The notes beneath the pieces are model-generated. The model made no database searches, was not told where the DNA came from, and saw only the letters and a list, made by a program, of their open reading frames with translations. The position numbers and the translations under genes were made by a program. From Janthinobacterium violaceinigrum (GTDB taxonomy: Bacteria > Pseudomonadota > Gammaproteobacteria > Burkholderiales > Burkholderiaceae_D), in assembly GCF_009208555.1 (NCBI RefSeq), contig NZ_WFLI01000015.1:62001-126000 (forward strand): 64,000 nucleotides of DNA, written 5' to 3'. Shown here in pieces: positions 44,471 through 53,587 of the stretch; within the stretch, counting starts at the first letter, position 1, and each line of letters starts with the position of its first letter.

Positions 44471-45949
44471 ATGTCCCCCACCATCCTGTTTGCCGTCGTC
44501 CTCGCGTATTTCCTGATCCTGCTGGGCGTGGCGTGGCGCACGTCGCGCCATGCCACCAACGACAGTTTTTTCATCGGTAACAAGGACAGCAACTGGATGC
44601 TGGTGGCCTTCGGCATGGTGGGCACGACCCTGACGGGCGTGACCTTCATCAGCGTGCCGGGCGCCGTGGGGAGCAACGGCTTCGGCTATATCCAGCTGAT
44701 GATCGGCTATGTGCTGGGCTACCTGGCCATCACCTTCATCCTGCTGCCGCTGTACTACCGGCTGCAGCTCACGTCCATCTACCGCTACCTGGAATTGCGC
44801 CTGGGACGGCGCTCCTACCAGAGCGGGGCGGCGTTCTTCATCGTCTCGCGGCTGCTGGGCGCCACGGCGCGCTTGTACCTGGTGGTCAATATCCTGCAGG
44901 CCACGATACTCGACAGCTTCGGCGTGCCGTTCTGGCTGACGGCGTGCGTCGTGCTGCTGCTGATCCTGCTGTACACGTATGAAGGGGGCGTCAAGACCAT
45001 CGTCTGGACCGATACCCTGCAAACGGCGTGCATGCTGGCCGGCCTCTTCATCTGCAGCGTGTTCTTGCTGCGCGAGATGGACCTGTCGCTCGTCGACAGC
45101 CTCGAGCGCATGCGCGCACAGGGCCTCACGCGCATCTTTACCACCGACCCGGACAGCCCCGCCTATGTGTGGAAGCATATTCTTGCCGGCATGTTCATCA
45201 CCATCGCCATGACGGGCATGGACCAGGAGATGATGCAAAAGAATATCTCCGTGCGCACCTTGCGCGACTCGCAAAAGAATATGCTCAGCCTGACCGTGGT
45301 GCTCACGGGCGTGCTGCTGCTGTTCCTCTTCCTGGGCGGCTTGCTGCACCTGTACGCGCCGCTGGCCGGTGTGACGGCCACGGGCGACAAGCTGTTTCCC
45401 GCCGTGGTGCTCGGGCATTTCCCCGCCGTGGTGCAGCTGATCTTCTTCATCGCCCTCATTTCCGCCCTGTTTCCCAGCGTGGACGGGGCGCTCACGGCGC
45501 TCACGTCCACCTTCTGCATCGACATCCTGGGCCTGCAGCGGCGGACGGATTTGAGCCCGGCCGTGCAGATGCGCTGGCGCCGCAAGGTGCACCTGGGCTT
45601 TGCAGCGCTGTTTTTGATCCTCATCATGGCCTTCAAGTGGCTCGATGATCCCAGCATGATAGGCGTGATCCTGAAGCTGGCCAGCTATACCTATGGTCCG
45701 CTGCTGGGCCTGTTTGCCTTCGGTCTGTTGAGCAAGCGGGGCGTGCGCGACCGCTGGGTGCCTCTGGTGGCCGTGGCCGGACCGCTGCTGTGCGCGCTGA
45801 TCGAGCAGGAGCAGGCGCGGCTGTTCGACCACTACCGCATCGGCCTGGAATTGCTGATCCTGAACGGCGCCCTCGTGCTGGGCGGCCTGTTCCTCATTTC
45901 CACGCCGCCGGGGCCGGCTGGCCGGGGCGCGCAATACTTGTCAAAATAA
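44471..45949 (+). CDS. Sodium:solute symporter (SSS family)
   Basis: The 492-residue inner-membrane protein has about thirteen hydrophobic helices. It shows the SSS pattern in SFFIGNKDSNWMLVAFGMVG with GVTFISVPGAVG, a helix RLLGATARLYLVVNILQ, and IALISALFPSVDGALTALTS, where the serines and threonine are the likely sodium-site residues. The substrate is unknown; the branch includes solute, amino acid and sialic acid symporters. It is on the same strand as the YeeE gene, 69 bases after it, with a hairpin between. Confidence 0.83.
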   Translation: MSPTILFAVVLAYFLILLGVAWRTSRHATNDSFFIGNKDSNWMLVAFGMVGTTLTGVTFISVPGAVGSNGFGYIQLMIGYVLGYLAITFILLPLYYRLQLTSIYRYLELRLGRRSYQSGAAFFIVSRLLGATARLYLVVNILQATILDSFGVPFWLTACVVLLLILLYTYEGGVKTIVWTDTLQTACMLAGLFICSVFLLREMDLSLVDSLERMRAQGLTRIFTTDPDSPAYVWKHILAGMFITIAMTGMDQEMMQKNISVRTLRDSQKNMLSLTVVLTGVLLLFLFLGGLLHLYAPLAGVTATGDKLFPAVVLGHFPAVVQLIFFIALISALFPSVDGALTALTSTFCIDILGLQRRTDLSPAVQMRWRRKVHLGFAALFLILIMAFKWLDDPSMIGVILKLASYTYGPLLGLFAFGLLSKRGVRDRWVPLVAVAGPLLCALIEQEQARLFDHYRIGLELLILNGALVLGGLFLISTPPGPAGRGAQYLSK

Positions 45950-46024
45950 GACGAATCCCAAGACGATCGCGGCCATTTTCAGCTATATTGGTTTCCTTTA
46001 GGTACATAACCTCACGGAGCATCA

Positions 46025-47899
46025 ATGTCACTCAACCCCTTTCCGCCGCTGCGCCGCGGTTTCGGCGCATTCTGGCGCGCGCTGGACGCCACCCGCCGCG
46101 CGGTCATCAACCTGATTTTCCTGCTGATCGTCATCGCCATCCTGATCGCCATCTTCGGCGGCGGCGCCAAGCCCCTGGCGGACAAGACCACCCTGGTGCT
46201 GGACTTGCAAGGCCCGCTGGTCGAGGAAACCCCGGGCGGCGTGCGCGAGGCCGTGCTGGCCAACGTCAGCGGCGAAGTCAAGAAAAGCGTGCAGCTGCGC
46301 GACGTGCTGGCGGTGCTCGACACAGCATCCAAGGACAAGAACATCGGCTCCATGGTGATCCTGCTCGACGAGCTGCAGGGCGGCGGCCTCGCTTCGCTGC
46401 GCGAAGTGGCGGCTGGCGTGGAGCGCTTCCGCGCCACGGGCAAGAAGGTGACGGCCTGGGGTTCCAGCTACAACCAGCGCCAGTACCTGGTGGCGGCCAA
46501 GGCGGACGAAGTGTTCGTGCACCCGATGGGCGGCGTCATGCTGGAAGGCTTTGGCCGCTACCGCAATTACTACCGCGATGCGCTCGACAAGGTGGGCGTG
46601 ACGGTGAACCTGCTGAAAGTGGGCACGTACAAAAGCGCGGCCGAGCCTTTCATCGCCAACGGCCCGTCCGAAGCGGCGGCCGAAGCGGACCGCTACCTGA
46701 ACAGCGGCCTGTGGACGACGTACACCACCGACGTGGAAAAATCGCGCAAGCTGCCGGCCGGCGCCATCATGCAGACGATCGACAACCTGCCCGCCATGAT
46801 GACGGCGGCTGGCGGCGACCTGGGCAAGCTGGCCCTGGACGGCAAGCTGGTCGACGGCTTGAAGACGCGCGATGAACTGCGCCAGTTCATGATGGCGCGC
46901 GGCGCCAGGAATACGGAAGGCACGAACTTCCGCCAGGTCAATTACATGGACTACCTGGCGCGCCTGCGCCCCGTGCACGTGGGCGACGCCGTCGGCGTGG
47001 TCATCGCTTCGGGCGAGATCGGCGACGGCATCGCGCCACCGGGCGCCATCGGCGGCCTGTCCACCTCGCGCCTGATCCGCCAGGCACGCGAAGACAAATC
47101 GATCAAGGCCGTCGTGCTGCGCATCGACTCGCCGGGCGGCAGCGCCTTCGGTTCGGAACTGATCCGCCGTGAACTGGAACTGACGCGCGCTGCCGGCAAG
47201 CCGGTGGTCGTCTCGATGGGCAACGTGGCCGCTTCCGGCGGCTACTGGATCAGCACCTCGTCCGATGAAGTGATCGCCGACGCGGCCACCATCACCGGCT
47301 CCATCGGCGTGTTCGCGATTCTGCCGACGGCCGACAAGGTGGTGGAAAAGCTGGGCATCCACACGGCCGGTTCGCCCACCACGTGGCTGGCCGACGCGGG
47401 CAACCCCTTGCGTCCGCTCGATCCCCGTTTTGCGCAAGTGATCCAGGGTTCGATCAACCACGTGTATGGCGACTTCCTGAGCCTGGCCGCCAAGGCGCGC
47501 AAGACCACGCCGGAAAAGATCAATGAAGTGGCGCAGGGCCGCGTCTGGACGGGCTTGCAGGCGAAAGACCGCAACCTGGTCGACCGCATCGGCAGCTACG
47601 GCGATGCGCTGGCTTCCGCCGCCAAGCGCGCCAAGCTGGGCGCCGACTACCGCGTCACCTACCTGGAACAGGAAACGTCGAACGTGGACCGCCTGATCGG
47701 CATGTTCGGCTCCAAGGCCATGGCCTCGCTGGGCCTGGGCGAGCACGTGAAGCTGGGCCTGGCCAGCACGGGCTTGCCGGCCGACGTGGCGCTGGGCATG
47801 GCGCGCGACCTGAGCTGGTTGTCGGGCATCACGCGCGAACAGAAGCCGTTCATGGCCCTTACGCACTGCCTGTGCGAGGTGCCCCTGGGCGGTAAGTAA
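46025..47899 (+). CDS. sppA: Signal peptide peptidase SppA, 67 kDa type
   Basis: SppA degrades cleaved signal peptides in the inner membrane. The 624-residue protein has one N-terminal anchor helix (about residues 28-45) and two crotonase-like domains. The catalytic dyad is split between them: lysine K203 in VGTYKSAAEPF and nucleophile S404 in NVAASGGYW. This is the E. coli-type long form. The ribosome binding site CGGAG stands seven bases before the ATG. A long nested palindrome and a terminator follow. Confidence 0.94.
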   Translation: MSLNPFPPLRRGFGAFWRALDATRRAVINLIFLLIVIAILIAIFGGGAKPLADKTTLVLDLQGPLVEETPGGVREAVLANVSGEVKKSVQLRDVLAVLDTASKDKNIGSMVILLDELQGGGLASLREVAAGVERFRATGKKVTAWGSSYNQRQYLVAAKADEVFVHPMGGVMLEGFGRYRNYYRDALDKVGVTVNLLKVGTYKSAAEPFIANGPSEAAAEADRYLNSGLWTTYTTDVEKSRKLPAGAIMQTIDNLPAMMTAAGGDLGKLALDGKLVDGLKTRDELRQFMMARGARNTEGTNFRQVNYMDYLARLRPVHVGDAVGVVIASGEIGDGIAPPGAIGGLSTSRLIRQAREDKSIKAVVLRIDSPGGSAFGSELIRRELELTRAAGKPVVVSMGNVAASGGYWISTSSDEVIADAATITGSIGVFAILPTADKVVEKLGIHTAGSPTTWLADAGNPLRPLDPRFAQVIQGSINHVYGDFLSLAAKARKTTPEKINEVAQGRVWTGLQAKDRNLVDRIGSYGDALASAAKRAKLGADYRVTYLEQETSNVDRLIGMFGSKAMASLGLGEHVKLGLASTGLPADVALGMARDLSWLSGITREQKPFMALTHCLCEVPLGGK

Positions 47900-47900
47900 C

Positions 47901-48014
47901 ACCTGACCAAATCTGCTGCGCTCGATGATTTGCGGCCTGCGATGCTCACTGTGCTCAAGCACAGTTCCGCTTCTCGGTCACAACTCATCGTCGCTCGCGA
48001 CGATTTTGTCAGGC
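47901..48014. repeat. Nested imperfect palindrome of about 114 bases
   Basis: Outer arms CCTGAC (47902) and GTCAGG (48008) and inner arms ACTGTGC and GCACAGT (47948-47954 and 47959-47965, loop TCAA) share nearly the same centre. Further partial matches lie between, such as AAATC with GATTT. The element lies just after the sppA stop. It looks like a REP/BIME-type intergenic repeat; copy number cannot be seen here. Confidence 0.55.
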
Positions 48015-48042
48015 GTTACACGGCAATATGGATGACACCCCC

Positions 48043-48067
48043 AAGCCGGCTTCGCCCGGCTTGTTTC
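48043..48067 (+). terminator. Probable terminator after sppA
   Basis: Perfect seven-base arms AAGCCGG and CCGGCTT enclose a CTTCGC loop, followed by GTTTC. The T-run is short. Its position argues against the longer upstream start of the next gene. Confidence 0.6.
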
Positions 48068-48096
48068 ATATGCAGGACAGCGATGAGGAGCAAGGC

Positions 48097-48648
48097 ATGG
48101 CAAGCGACATGAGCGGAGAAACTGACACGGCGATCACCATCCGTCCCTGCGTGAAGGGCGACGAGCAGGCGCTGGCGCTGGTGGGGCAAGCGACCTTCCT
48201 GGAAGCGTTTGCCGGCATTCTCGATGGCGCCGACGTCATCGCCCATTGCCAGCGCCAGCACGATGCGCAGCTGTACCGCGACTGGCTGGCGCTGCCGGCC
48301 ATGCGGCTGTGGCTGGCCGAGGCCACGCCGGGCGGCGCGCCCGTCGGCTACCTGGTGCTCAGTCCCGCCGGCCTGCCGGTGGCGGACCCGCGGCCGGACG
48401 ACCTGGAAATCAAGCGCATCTACCTGCTGCACCGCTTCCAGGGCCAGCGCGTGGGCCAGCGCCTGATGCAGGCGGCGCTGAGCCAGGCGCGCGCCAGCGG
48501 GGCGGGAAGGGTGCTGCTGGGCGTGTACGCGGAAAACCGCGACGCGCTGGCGTTCTATGCGCGCTGCGGCTTTGCGCAGGTAGGCCGGCGCACCTTCCGC
48601 GTGGGCCGCACCGACTACCAGGACGTCATCCTCGGCATGACCGTGTAA
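48097..48648 (+). CDS. GNAT family N-acetyltransferase
   Basis: The 183-residue protein is a GCN5-related acetyltransferase. The acetyl-CoA-binding loop is in LHRFQGQRVGQRLMQAAL (Q-x-x-G-x-R/G pattern), and the late motif ENRDALAFYARCGFAQVGRRTF is typical of motif B. The acceptor is unknown. The ATG at 48097 follows GAGGAG; the open frame reaches back to 48028 but would include the terminator hairpin. It stands alone between sppA and the efflux operon. Confidence 0.87.
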   Translation: MASDMSGETDTAITIRPCVKGDEQALALVGQATFLEAFAGILDGADVIAHCQRQHDAQLYRDWLALPAMRLWLAEATPGGAPVGYLVLSPAGLPVADPRPDDLEIKRIYLLHRFQGQRVGQRLMQAALSQARASGAGRVLLGVYAENRDALAFYARCGFAQVGRRTFRVGRTDYQDVILGMTV

Positions 48649-49088
48649 AACCGGGTAAGGAATTGCTGCCATCCGTTTCTGCCCGGGTACCCGCGCGGCG
48701 CCAGTGTCAAGGCCGCCAGCGGGATTTTTGTAGCGAGTTTGTATCGACATGCCAGCCGCCCGCCGTGTGCCGCGGCTGCGCCTCCCGGCCCCGCAAGCCT
48801 GATTTTTCCTCCGTTCCCCCTTGGCGGCCGTGCCGCGTCCGCCTGCGGGCCGCCCCCGGCCCTTGGGGGCGCCTGTGTAATTGTTTCAAATGGAAATGAA
48901 ACAGAAACATGACTATGCTAGAGTCGTTTCACGATGGGAGCGTGGCTTTTTCAGCTGATCTTCAGCTCTTGACTCCCTGACGCTTTGTAGCTGTATCACC
49001 CCCGAAAAACGGCCGTCCGGCCTGAGTGTGTTCCACCTCGGCCGGCGCCACAGACTCGCCGTGCCAGCGGCCTATAAAAGGATAAGCG
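48649..49088. other. 440-base intergenic region upstream of the RND operon
   Basis: The first 230 bases are GC-rich with no credible gene. The part from 48880 on holds the operon's likely promoter and operator (48882-48919). From there to the mdtA start is a leader of about 165 bases that contains a GGCCTATAAAAGG stretch just before the ATG. No regulator gene is next to the operon. Confidence 0.5.
48882..48919 (+). promoter_or_regulatory. Inverted repeat and predicted promoter of the mdtABC operon
   Basis: TGTTTCA (48882-48888) and TGAAACA (48897-48903) are perfect arms with an eight-base spacer. A candidate -35 TGGAAA (48891-48896) lies inside the repeat, 17 bases before a candidate -10 TATGCT (48914-48919). 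A repressor bound here would block the promoter. The hexamers are weak, so an activator is also possible. Confidence 0.5.
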
Positions 49089-50465
49089 ATGGATTCGCAG
49101 ACAGCACCCAATACCCCACGGCGCAGCCGCCGCTCGAAAATCGTCGGCAGCGTTATCGCGCTGGCAGTGATGGCCGCGCTGGGCGGCGGTGCCTGGTATC
49201 TGACCCATTCGGGCGCCAGCGCGCCGGGCGGCGCCGGCATGGCCGGCCCCGGCGGCCCTGGCGGGCCCGGTGGCGCCGGCGGGCGCCGCGGCGCGCCCTC
49301 GACCACCGTTGGCGTGGCCACGGCCGTGAAGTCCGACCTGCCCGTGGTGCTCGATGCGCTGGGCACCGTGACGGCGGCATCCACCGTGACGGTGCGCCCG
49401 CAGGTGTCGGGCATCCTGAAGGAATTGAAATTCAAGGAAGGCGGCATGGTCAAGGCGGGCCAGGTGGTGGCGCAGATCGACCCGGCCCAGTTCGAGATGG
49501 CGCTGATGCAGGCCACGGGCCAGCGCCAGCGCGATGAAGCGCAGCTGGAAAACGCGCGCCTGACCCTGAAGCGCTATCAAACCCTGCTGGGCCAGGATTC
49601 CATCGCGCGCCAGGACGTCGATACGCAGGCCGCGCTGGTGAAACAGCTGGAAGGCACGGTCATGACGGACCGCGCGGCCGAAGGCACGGCCAGGCTGAAC
49701 CTGGGCTACACCAAGGTGGTCTCGCCGATCAGCGGACGCGCGGGCCTGAAGGTGGTCGATATCGGCAACCTGGTGAATACCAGCGACGCGGGCGGCGTGG
49801 TGGTGGTGACGCAGCTGTCGCCCATCGACGTGCAGTTCTCCGTGCCGCAGGATAAGGTGCAGACCATCCAGGAACGCCTGAATGCCGGTGCGGCCCCGGC
49901 GGCGCTGGCGCTGGACCGCACGCGCACGCACACGCTGGACACGGGCAGCCTGAGCGCGCTCGATAACCAGGTCGACGTGCAGACGGGCACCGTGCGCGCC
50001 AAGGCCCGCTACGCGAACGACAAGATGGCCCTGTTCCCCAGCCAGTTCGTCAACGTGCGCCTGGAACTGGGCAATATCACGGGCGCCGTGCTGGTGCCCG
50101 TGACGGCCCTGCGCCACAGCAATAATGGCGATTTCGTGTATGTGCTCAAGGCCGACAAGACCGTCACCGTGCGCATGGTCACGCGGGGCCAGGCCACCAC
50201 CGACATGGTGGAAATCCGCGCCGGCCTGGAAGCGGGCGAACAAGTCATCACGGAAGGCGCCGACCGCCTGAAGGAAGGTGCGAAAGTCACCCTGGCAGGC
50301 GACAAGCCGGCCGGCGCGGGCGGCGCCACGGGCGCGAACGGCGAACGCCGCCACCGCCGCCAGCAGGCTGACGGCGCGGCCAGCGCATCGGCTTCCGCTT
50401 CCGCACCCGCATCCGCACCCGCATCCACGCCAGCGGCGGCGCCGGCGAAGGGCGCAGCGCAATGA
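49089..50465 (+). CDS. mdtA: RND efflux periplasmic adaptor, MdtA type
   Basis: The 458-residue adaptor has an N-terminal anchor helix (about residues 19-38), a glycine/proline-rich linker, and the HlyD/MFP domains: the lipoyl halves TVRPQVSGILKELKFKEGGMV and LGYTKVVSPISGRAGLKVVDIGNLV, an alpha hairpin between them, and the beta-barrel and membrane-proximal domains. It links the inner-membrane pumps MdtB and MdtC to the outer-membrane channel. The C-terminal 55 residues are a long alanine/serine/proline-rich tail not found in short homologues. Its TGA overlaps the mdtB start by four bases. Confidence 0.92.
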   Translation: MDSQTAPNTPRRSRRSKIVGSVIALAVMAALGGGAWYLTHSGASAPGGAGMAGPGGPGGPGGAGGRRGAPSTTVGVATAVKSDLPVVLDALGTVTAASTVTVRPQVSGILKELKFKEGGMVKAGQVVAQIDPAQFEMALMQATGQRQRDEAQLENARLTLKRYQTLLGQDSIARQDVDTQAALVKQLEGTVMTDRAAEGTARLNLGYTKVVSPISGRAGLKVVDIGNLVNTSDAGGVVVVTQLSPIDVQFSVPQDKVQTIQERLNAGAAPAALALDRTRTHTLDTGSLSALDNQVDVQTGTVRAKARYANDKMALFPSQFVNVRLELGNITGAVLVPVTALRHSNNGDFVYVLKADKTVTVRMVTRGQATTDMVEIRAGLEAGEQVITEGADRLKEGAKVTLAGDKPAGAGGATGANGERRHRRQQADGAASASASASAPASAPASTPAAAPAKGAAQ

Positions 50466-53400
50466 GTCCATCGACTCCGTTCATCAAGCGCCCCGTCGCC
50501 ACGGCGCTGCTGATGCTGGCCATCGTGCTGGCGGGGCTGGTCGGCTTCAAGTTCCTGCCGCTGGCCGCCTTGCCGCAGGTGGACTTCCCCACCATCCAGG
50601 TGCAGACCCTGTACCCGGGTGCCAGTCCGGAAGTGATGGGGCAGACCGTCACGGCGCCGCTGGAGCGCCAGTTCGGGCAGATGTCGGGCTTGCAGCGCAT
50701 GAGTTCCACCAGCGCGGCCGGCGTCTCCATCATCACCTTGCAGTTCACCCTGGGCCAGACCCTGGACGTGGCCGAGCAGGAAGTGCAGGCGGCCATCAAC
50801 GCGGGCGGCTCGCTGCTGCCCACCGACTTGCCGGCGCCGCCCGTGTACGCGAAGATCAACCCGGCCGACGCACCCGTGCTGACCCTGGCCATCACCTCGG
50901 ACACGATGCCGCTGACGCAGGTGCAGAACATCGTCAACACGCGCCTGGCCCTGAAGATCAGCCAGGTCAACGGCGTGGGCCTGGTGTCGCTGTCGGGCGG
51001 CCAGCGTCCCGCCGTGCGCATCCAGGGCGACACCAAATTGCTGGCCTCGTACGGCCTGGGCCTCGACAGCCTGCGCACGGCCATCGCGGCGGCCAACGTC
51101 AACAGCGCCAAGGGCAGTTTCGACGGTCCCACGCGCTCGTTCACCATCAATGCGAACGACCAGCTGGTAACGGCGGAAGACTACAAGCGCCTGATCATCA
51201 CCTATAAAAACGGCGCGCCCGTGCGCCTGTCCGACGTGGCCAACGTCGTCGACAGCGCGGAAAACACGCGCCTGGGCGCCTGGTCGGGCAAGCAGCCGGC
51301 CATCATCCTGAACGTGCAGCGCCAGCCGGGCGCCAACGTCATCAAGACGGTCGACGCCATCAAGGCCCTGCTGCCGGAGCTGCAATCGAGCCTGCCGGCC
51401 GCCATGAAACTCGACGTGCTGAGCGACCGCACGACGGGCATCCGCGCTTCCGTCGAACACGTGGAAATGGAACTGCTGCTGTCCGTGCTGCTGGTGGTGC
51501 TGGTGATCTTCGCCTTCTTGCACAGCCTGCGCGCCACGGTGATCGCCAGCCTGTCCGTGCCGATTTCGCTGATCGGCGCCTGCGGCGTCATGTATCTGCT
51601 CGGCTACAGCCTGAACAACCTGTCGCTGATGGCGTTGACGATCGCCACGGGCTTTGTCGTCGATGACGCCATCGTCATGATCGAAAACATCGCGCGCTAC
51701 ATCGAAGAGGGCGAAACGCCGATGGCCGCCGCCCTGAAGGGCGCGTCGCAGATCGGCTTTACCATCATCTCGCTGACCGTTTCCCTGATCGCCGTGCTCA
51801 TTCCCCTGTTGTTCATGGGCGACGTCGTGGGCCGGCTGTTCCGCGAATTTGCCATGACCCTGGCCATCACCATCCTGATTTCCGCCGTCGTCTCGCTGAC
51901 CCTGGTGCCGATGATGTCGGCGCGCTGGCTGAAGAGCCACGCCGACGAGAAAATCAGCGCCACGGGCCAGCGCATCCAGGCCTTCCTCGACAAGGTCATC
52001 CATCAGTACGACCATGCGCTGGTGTGGGTGCTGAAACGCCAGGGACTGACCCTGCTGGTGGCCCTGGCCACCTTGCTGCTGACCGTCATCCTGTACATCA
52101 CGATTCCGAAGGGCCTGTTCCCCACGCAGGACACGGGCCAGCTGCAGGCGCGCATCGAAACCTCGCAAGCCGTCTCGTACGAACGCATGGCCACCCTGCA
52201 GCAGGCGGCGGCCAGCGCGCTGCTGGAAGATCCCGATGTCGATACCTTGAGTTCCCTCGTGGGCGTCGACGCGGCCAACAACACCATGCTGCACACGGGG
52301 AGCATGCTGATCAATCTCAAGCGTTCGCGCAGCGATAGCCAGGACGACATCATGGAGCGCCTGCGCAACCGCGTGGCCAAGGTGGCCGGCGTGACCCTGT
52401 ATCTGCAGCCGACGCAGGATCTCACCATCGATGCGGAATCGGGCCCCACGCAATACCGCGTCTCGCTCGAAGGGGCCGACACGGCCACCGTCACCGAGTG
52501 GGCCGGCAAGCTGGCGGCGCGCATGCGCGAAAAATCGCAGCTGCGCAACGTGGTCACGGACGCGGGCGCCACGGGCGCCGCCGTCGTCGTGGCCATCGAC
52601 CGCGACAGCGCCGCGCGCATGTCCGTCACCACGGCCACCGTCGACGACGCGCTGTACAACGCCTTCGGCCAGCGCATCATCTCGACCATCTTCACGGAAA
52701 CCAACCAGTACCGCGTGATTCTCGAAGCGCAGCCGGGCATCGTCACCACGCCGGCCGACCTGTCGGACCTGCAGGTGCGCACGGGTTCCGGCAAGTCGAC
52801 GCCGCTGTCCGCCTTTGCCAGCGTCAGCGAAAAACAGGCGCCGCTGCAGATCACGCACGTGGCGCAGTACCCGGCCACGACGCTCGGCTTCGATACGACG
52901 CAGGGCGTGGCGCTGGGCAGCGCCGTCGACGCCATCCGCCAGGCGGCGAAGGACATCGCCTTGCCGCCATCGGTGAGCCTGACCTTCCTGGGTGCGGCCG
53001 GCGCGTATGAAAACTCGCTGTCGAACCAGCTGTGGCTCATTCTGGCCGCCGTCGTCTGCGTCTACATCGTGCTGGGCGTGCTGTACGAAAGCTACATCCA
53101 CCCGCTGACGATCCTGTCGACCCTGCCGTCGGCCGGCGTGGGCGCCTTGCTGGCGCTGATGATTTCCGGGCAGGACCTGGGCGTGATCGGCATCATCGGC
53201 ATCATCCTCCTGATCGGCATCGTCAAGAAGAACGCCATCATGATGATCGACTTCGCCATCGAGGCCGAGCGCGACGAGGGCAAGAGCCCGCAGGAAGCCA
53301 TCCACCAGGCGGCGCTGCTGCGTTTCCGCCCCATCCTGATGACCACCCTGGCGGCCCTGTTCGCGGCCGTGCCGCTGATGCTGGGCTGGGGCGAGGGCGC

Positions 53401-53587
53401 CGAGTTGCGCCGCCCGCTGGGCCTGGCCATCTTCGGCGGCCTGATCGTCAGCCAGGTGCTGACCCTGTTCACCACGCCCGTGATCTACCTGGGCTTCGAC
53501 CGCCTGGGCCAGCGCTTTGCGGGCAAGCCGAAGCCCCCTGGCGTGAACCTGGACAAGCCGGCCGATAATGCGGGGAGCGCCGCGTGA
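50462..53587 (+). CDS. mdtB: RND efflux transporter, MdtB type
   Basis: MdtB is one of two RND subunits of a heteromultimeric proton-driven drug pump. The 1041-residue protein has twelve membrane helices and two large periplasmic loops. It starts with the characteristic STPFIKRPVATALLMLAI and PQVDFPTIQVQT, and helix 4 carries the proton-relay aspartates in ATGFVVDDAIVMIE. Length and sequence fit E. coli MdtB, which is 1040 residues. In E. coli the MdtBC pump exports novobiocin, deoxycholate and similar compounds; the range here is unknown. Confidence 0.94.
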   Translation: MSPSTPFIKRPVATALLMLAIVLAGLVGFKFLPLAALPQVDFPTIQVQTLYPGASPEVMGQTVTAPLERQFGQMSGLQRMSSTSAAGVSIITLQFTLGQTLDVAEQEVQAAINAGGSLLPTDLPAPPVYAKINPADAPVLTLAITSDTMPLTQVQNIVNTRLALKISQVNGVGLVSLSGGQRPAVRIQGDTKLLASYGLGLDSLRTAIAAANVNSAKGSFDGPTRSFTINANDQLVTAEDYKRLIITYKNGAPVRLSDVANVVDSAENTRLGAWSGKQPAIILNVQRQPGANVIKTVDAIKALLPELQSSLPAAMKLDVLSDRTTGIRASVEHVEMELLLSVLLVVLVIFAFLHSLRATVIASLSVPISLIGACGVMYLLGYSLNNLSLMALTIATGFVVDDAIVMIENIARYIEEGETPMAAALKGASQIGFTIISLTVSLIAVLIPLLFMGDVVGRLFREFAMTLAITILISAVVSLTLVPMMSARWLKSHADEKISATGQRIQAFLDKVIHQYDHALVWVLKRQGLTLLVALATLLLTVILYITIPKGLFPTQDTGQLQARIETSQAVSYERMATLQQAAASALLEDPDVDTLSSLVGVDAANNTMLHTGSMLINLKRSRSDSQDDIMERLRNRVAKVAGVTLYLQPTQDLTIDAESGPTQYRVSLEGADTATVTEWAGKLAARMREKSQLRNVVTDAGATGAAVVVAIDRDSAARMSVTTATVDDALYNAFGQRIISTIFTETNQYRVILEAQPGIVTTPADLSDLQVRTGSGKSTPLSAFASVSEKQAPLQITHVAQYPATTLGFDTTQGVALGSAVDAIRQAAKDIALPPSVSLTFLGAAGAYENSLSNQLWLILAAVVCVYIVLGVLYESYIHPLTILSTLPSAGVGALLALMISGQDLGVIGIIGIILLIGIVKKNAIMMIDFAIEAERDEGKSPQEAIHQAALLRFRPILMTTLAALFAAVPLMLGWGEGAELRRPLGLAIFGGLIVSQVLTLFTTPVIYLGFDRLGQRFAGKPKPPGVNLDKPADNAGSAA

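Noticed and set aside
48028..48096. Upstream start for the GNAT gene
   Set aside because: It would begin before the terminator-like hairpin at 48043, and only the ATG at 48097 has a strong ribosome binding site.
50009..53305. Open frame of over 1000 codons on the minus strand opposite mdtB
   Set aside because: It is a mirror effect of high GC at third codon positions. Its translation is arginine/histidine-rich with no domain, while the plus strand encodes a full RND pump.
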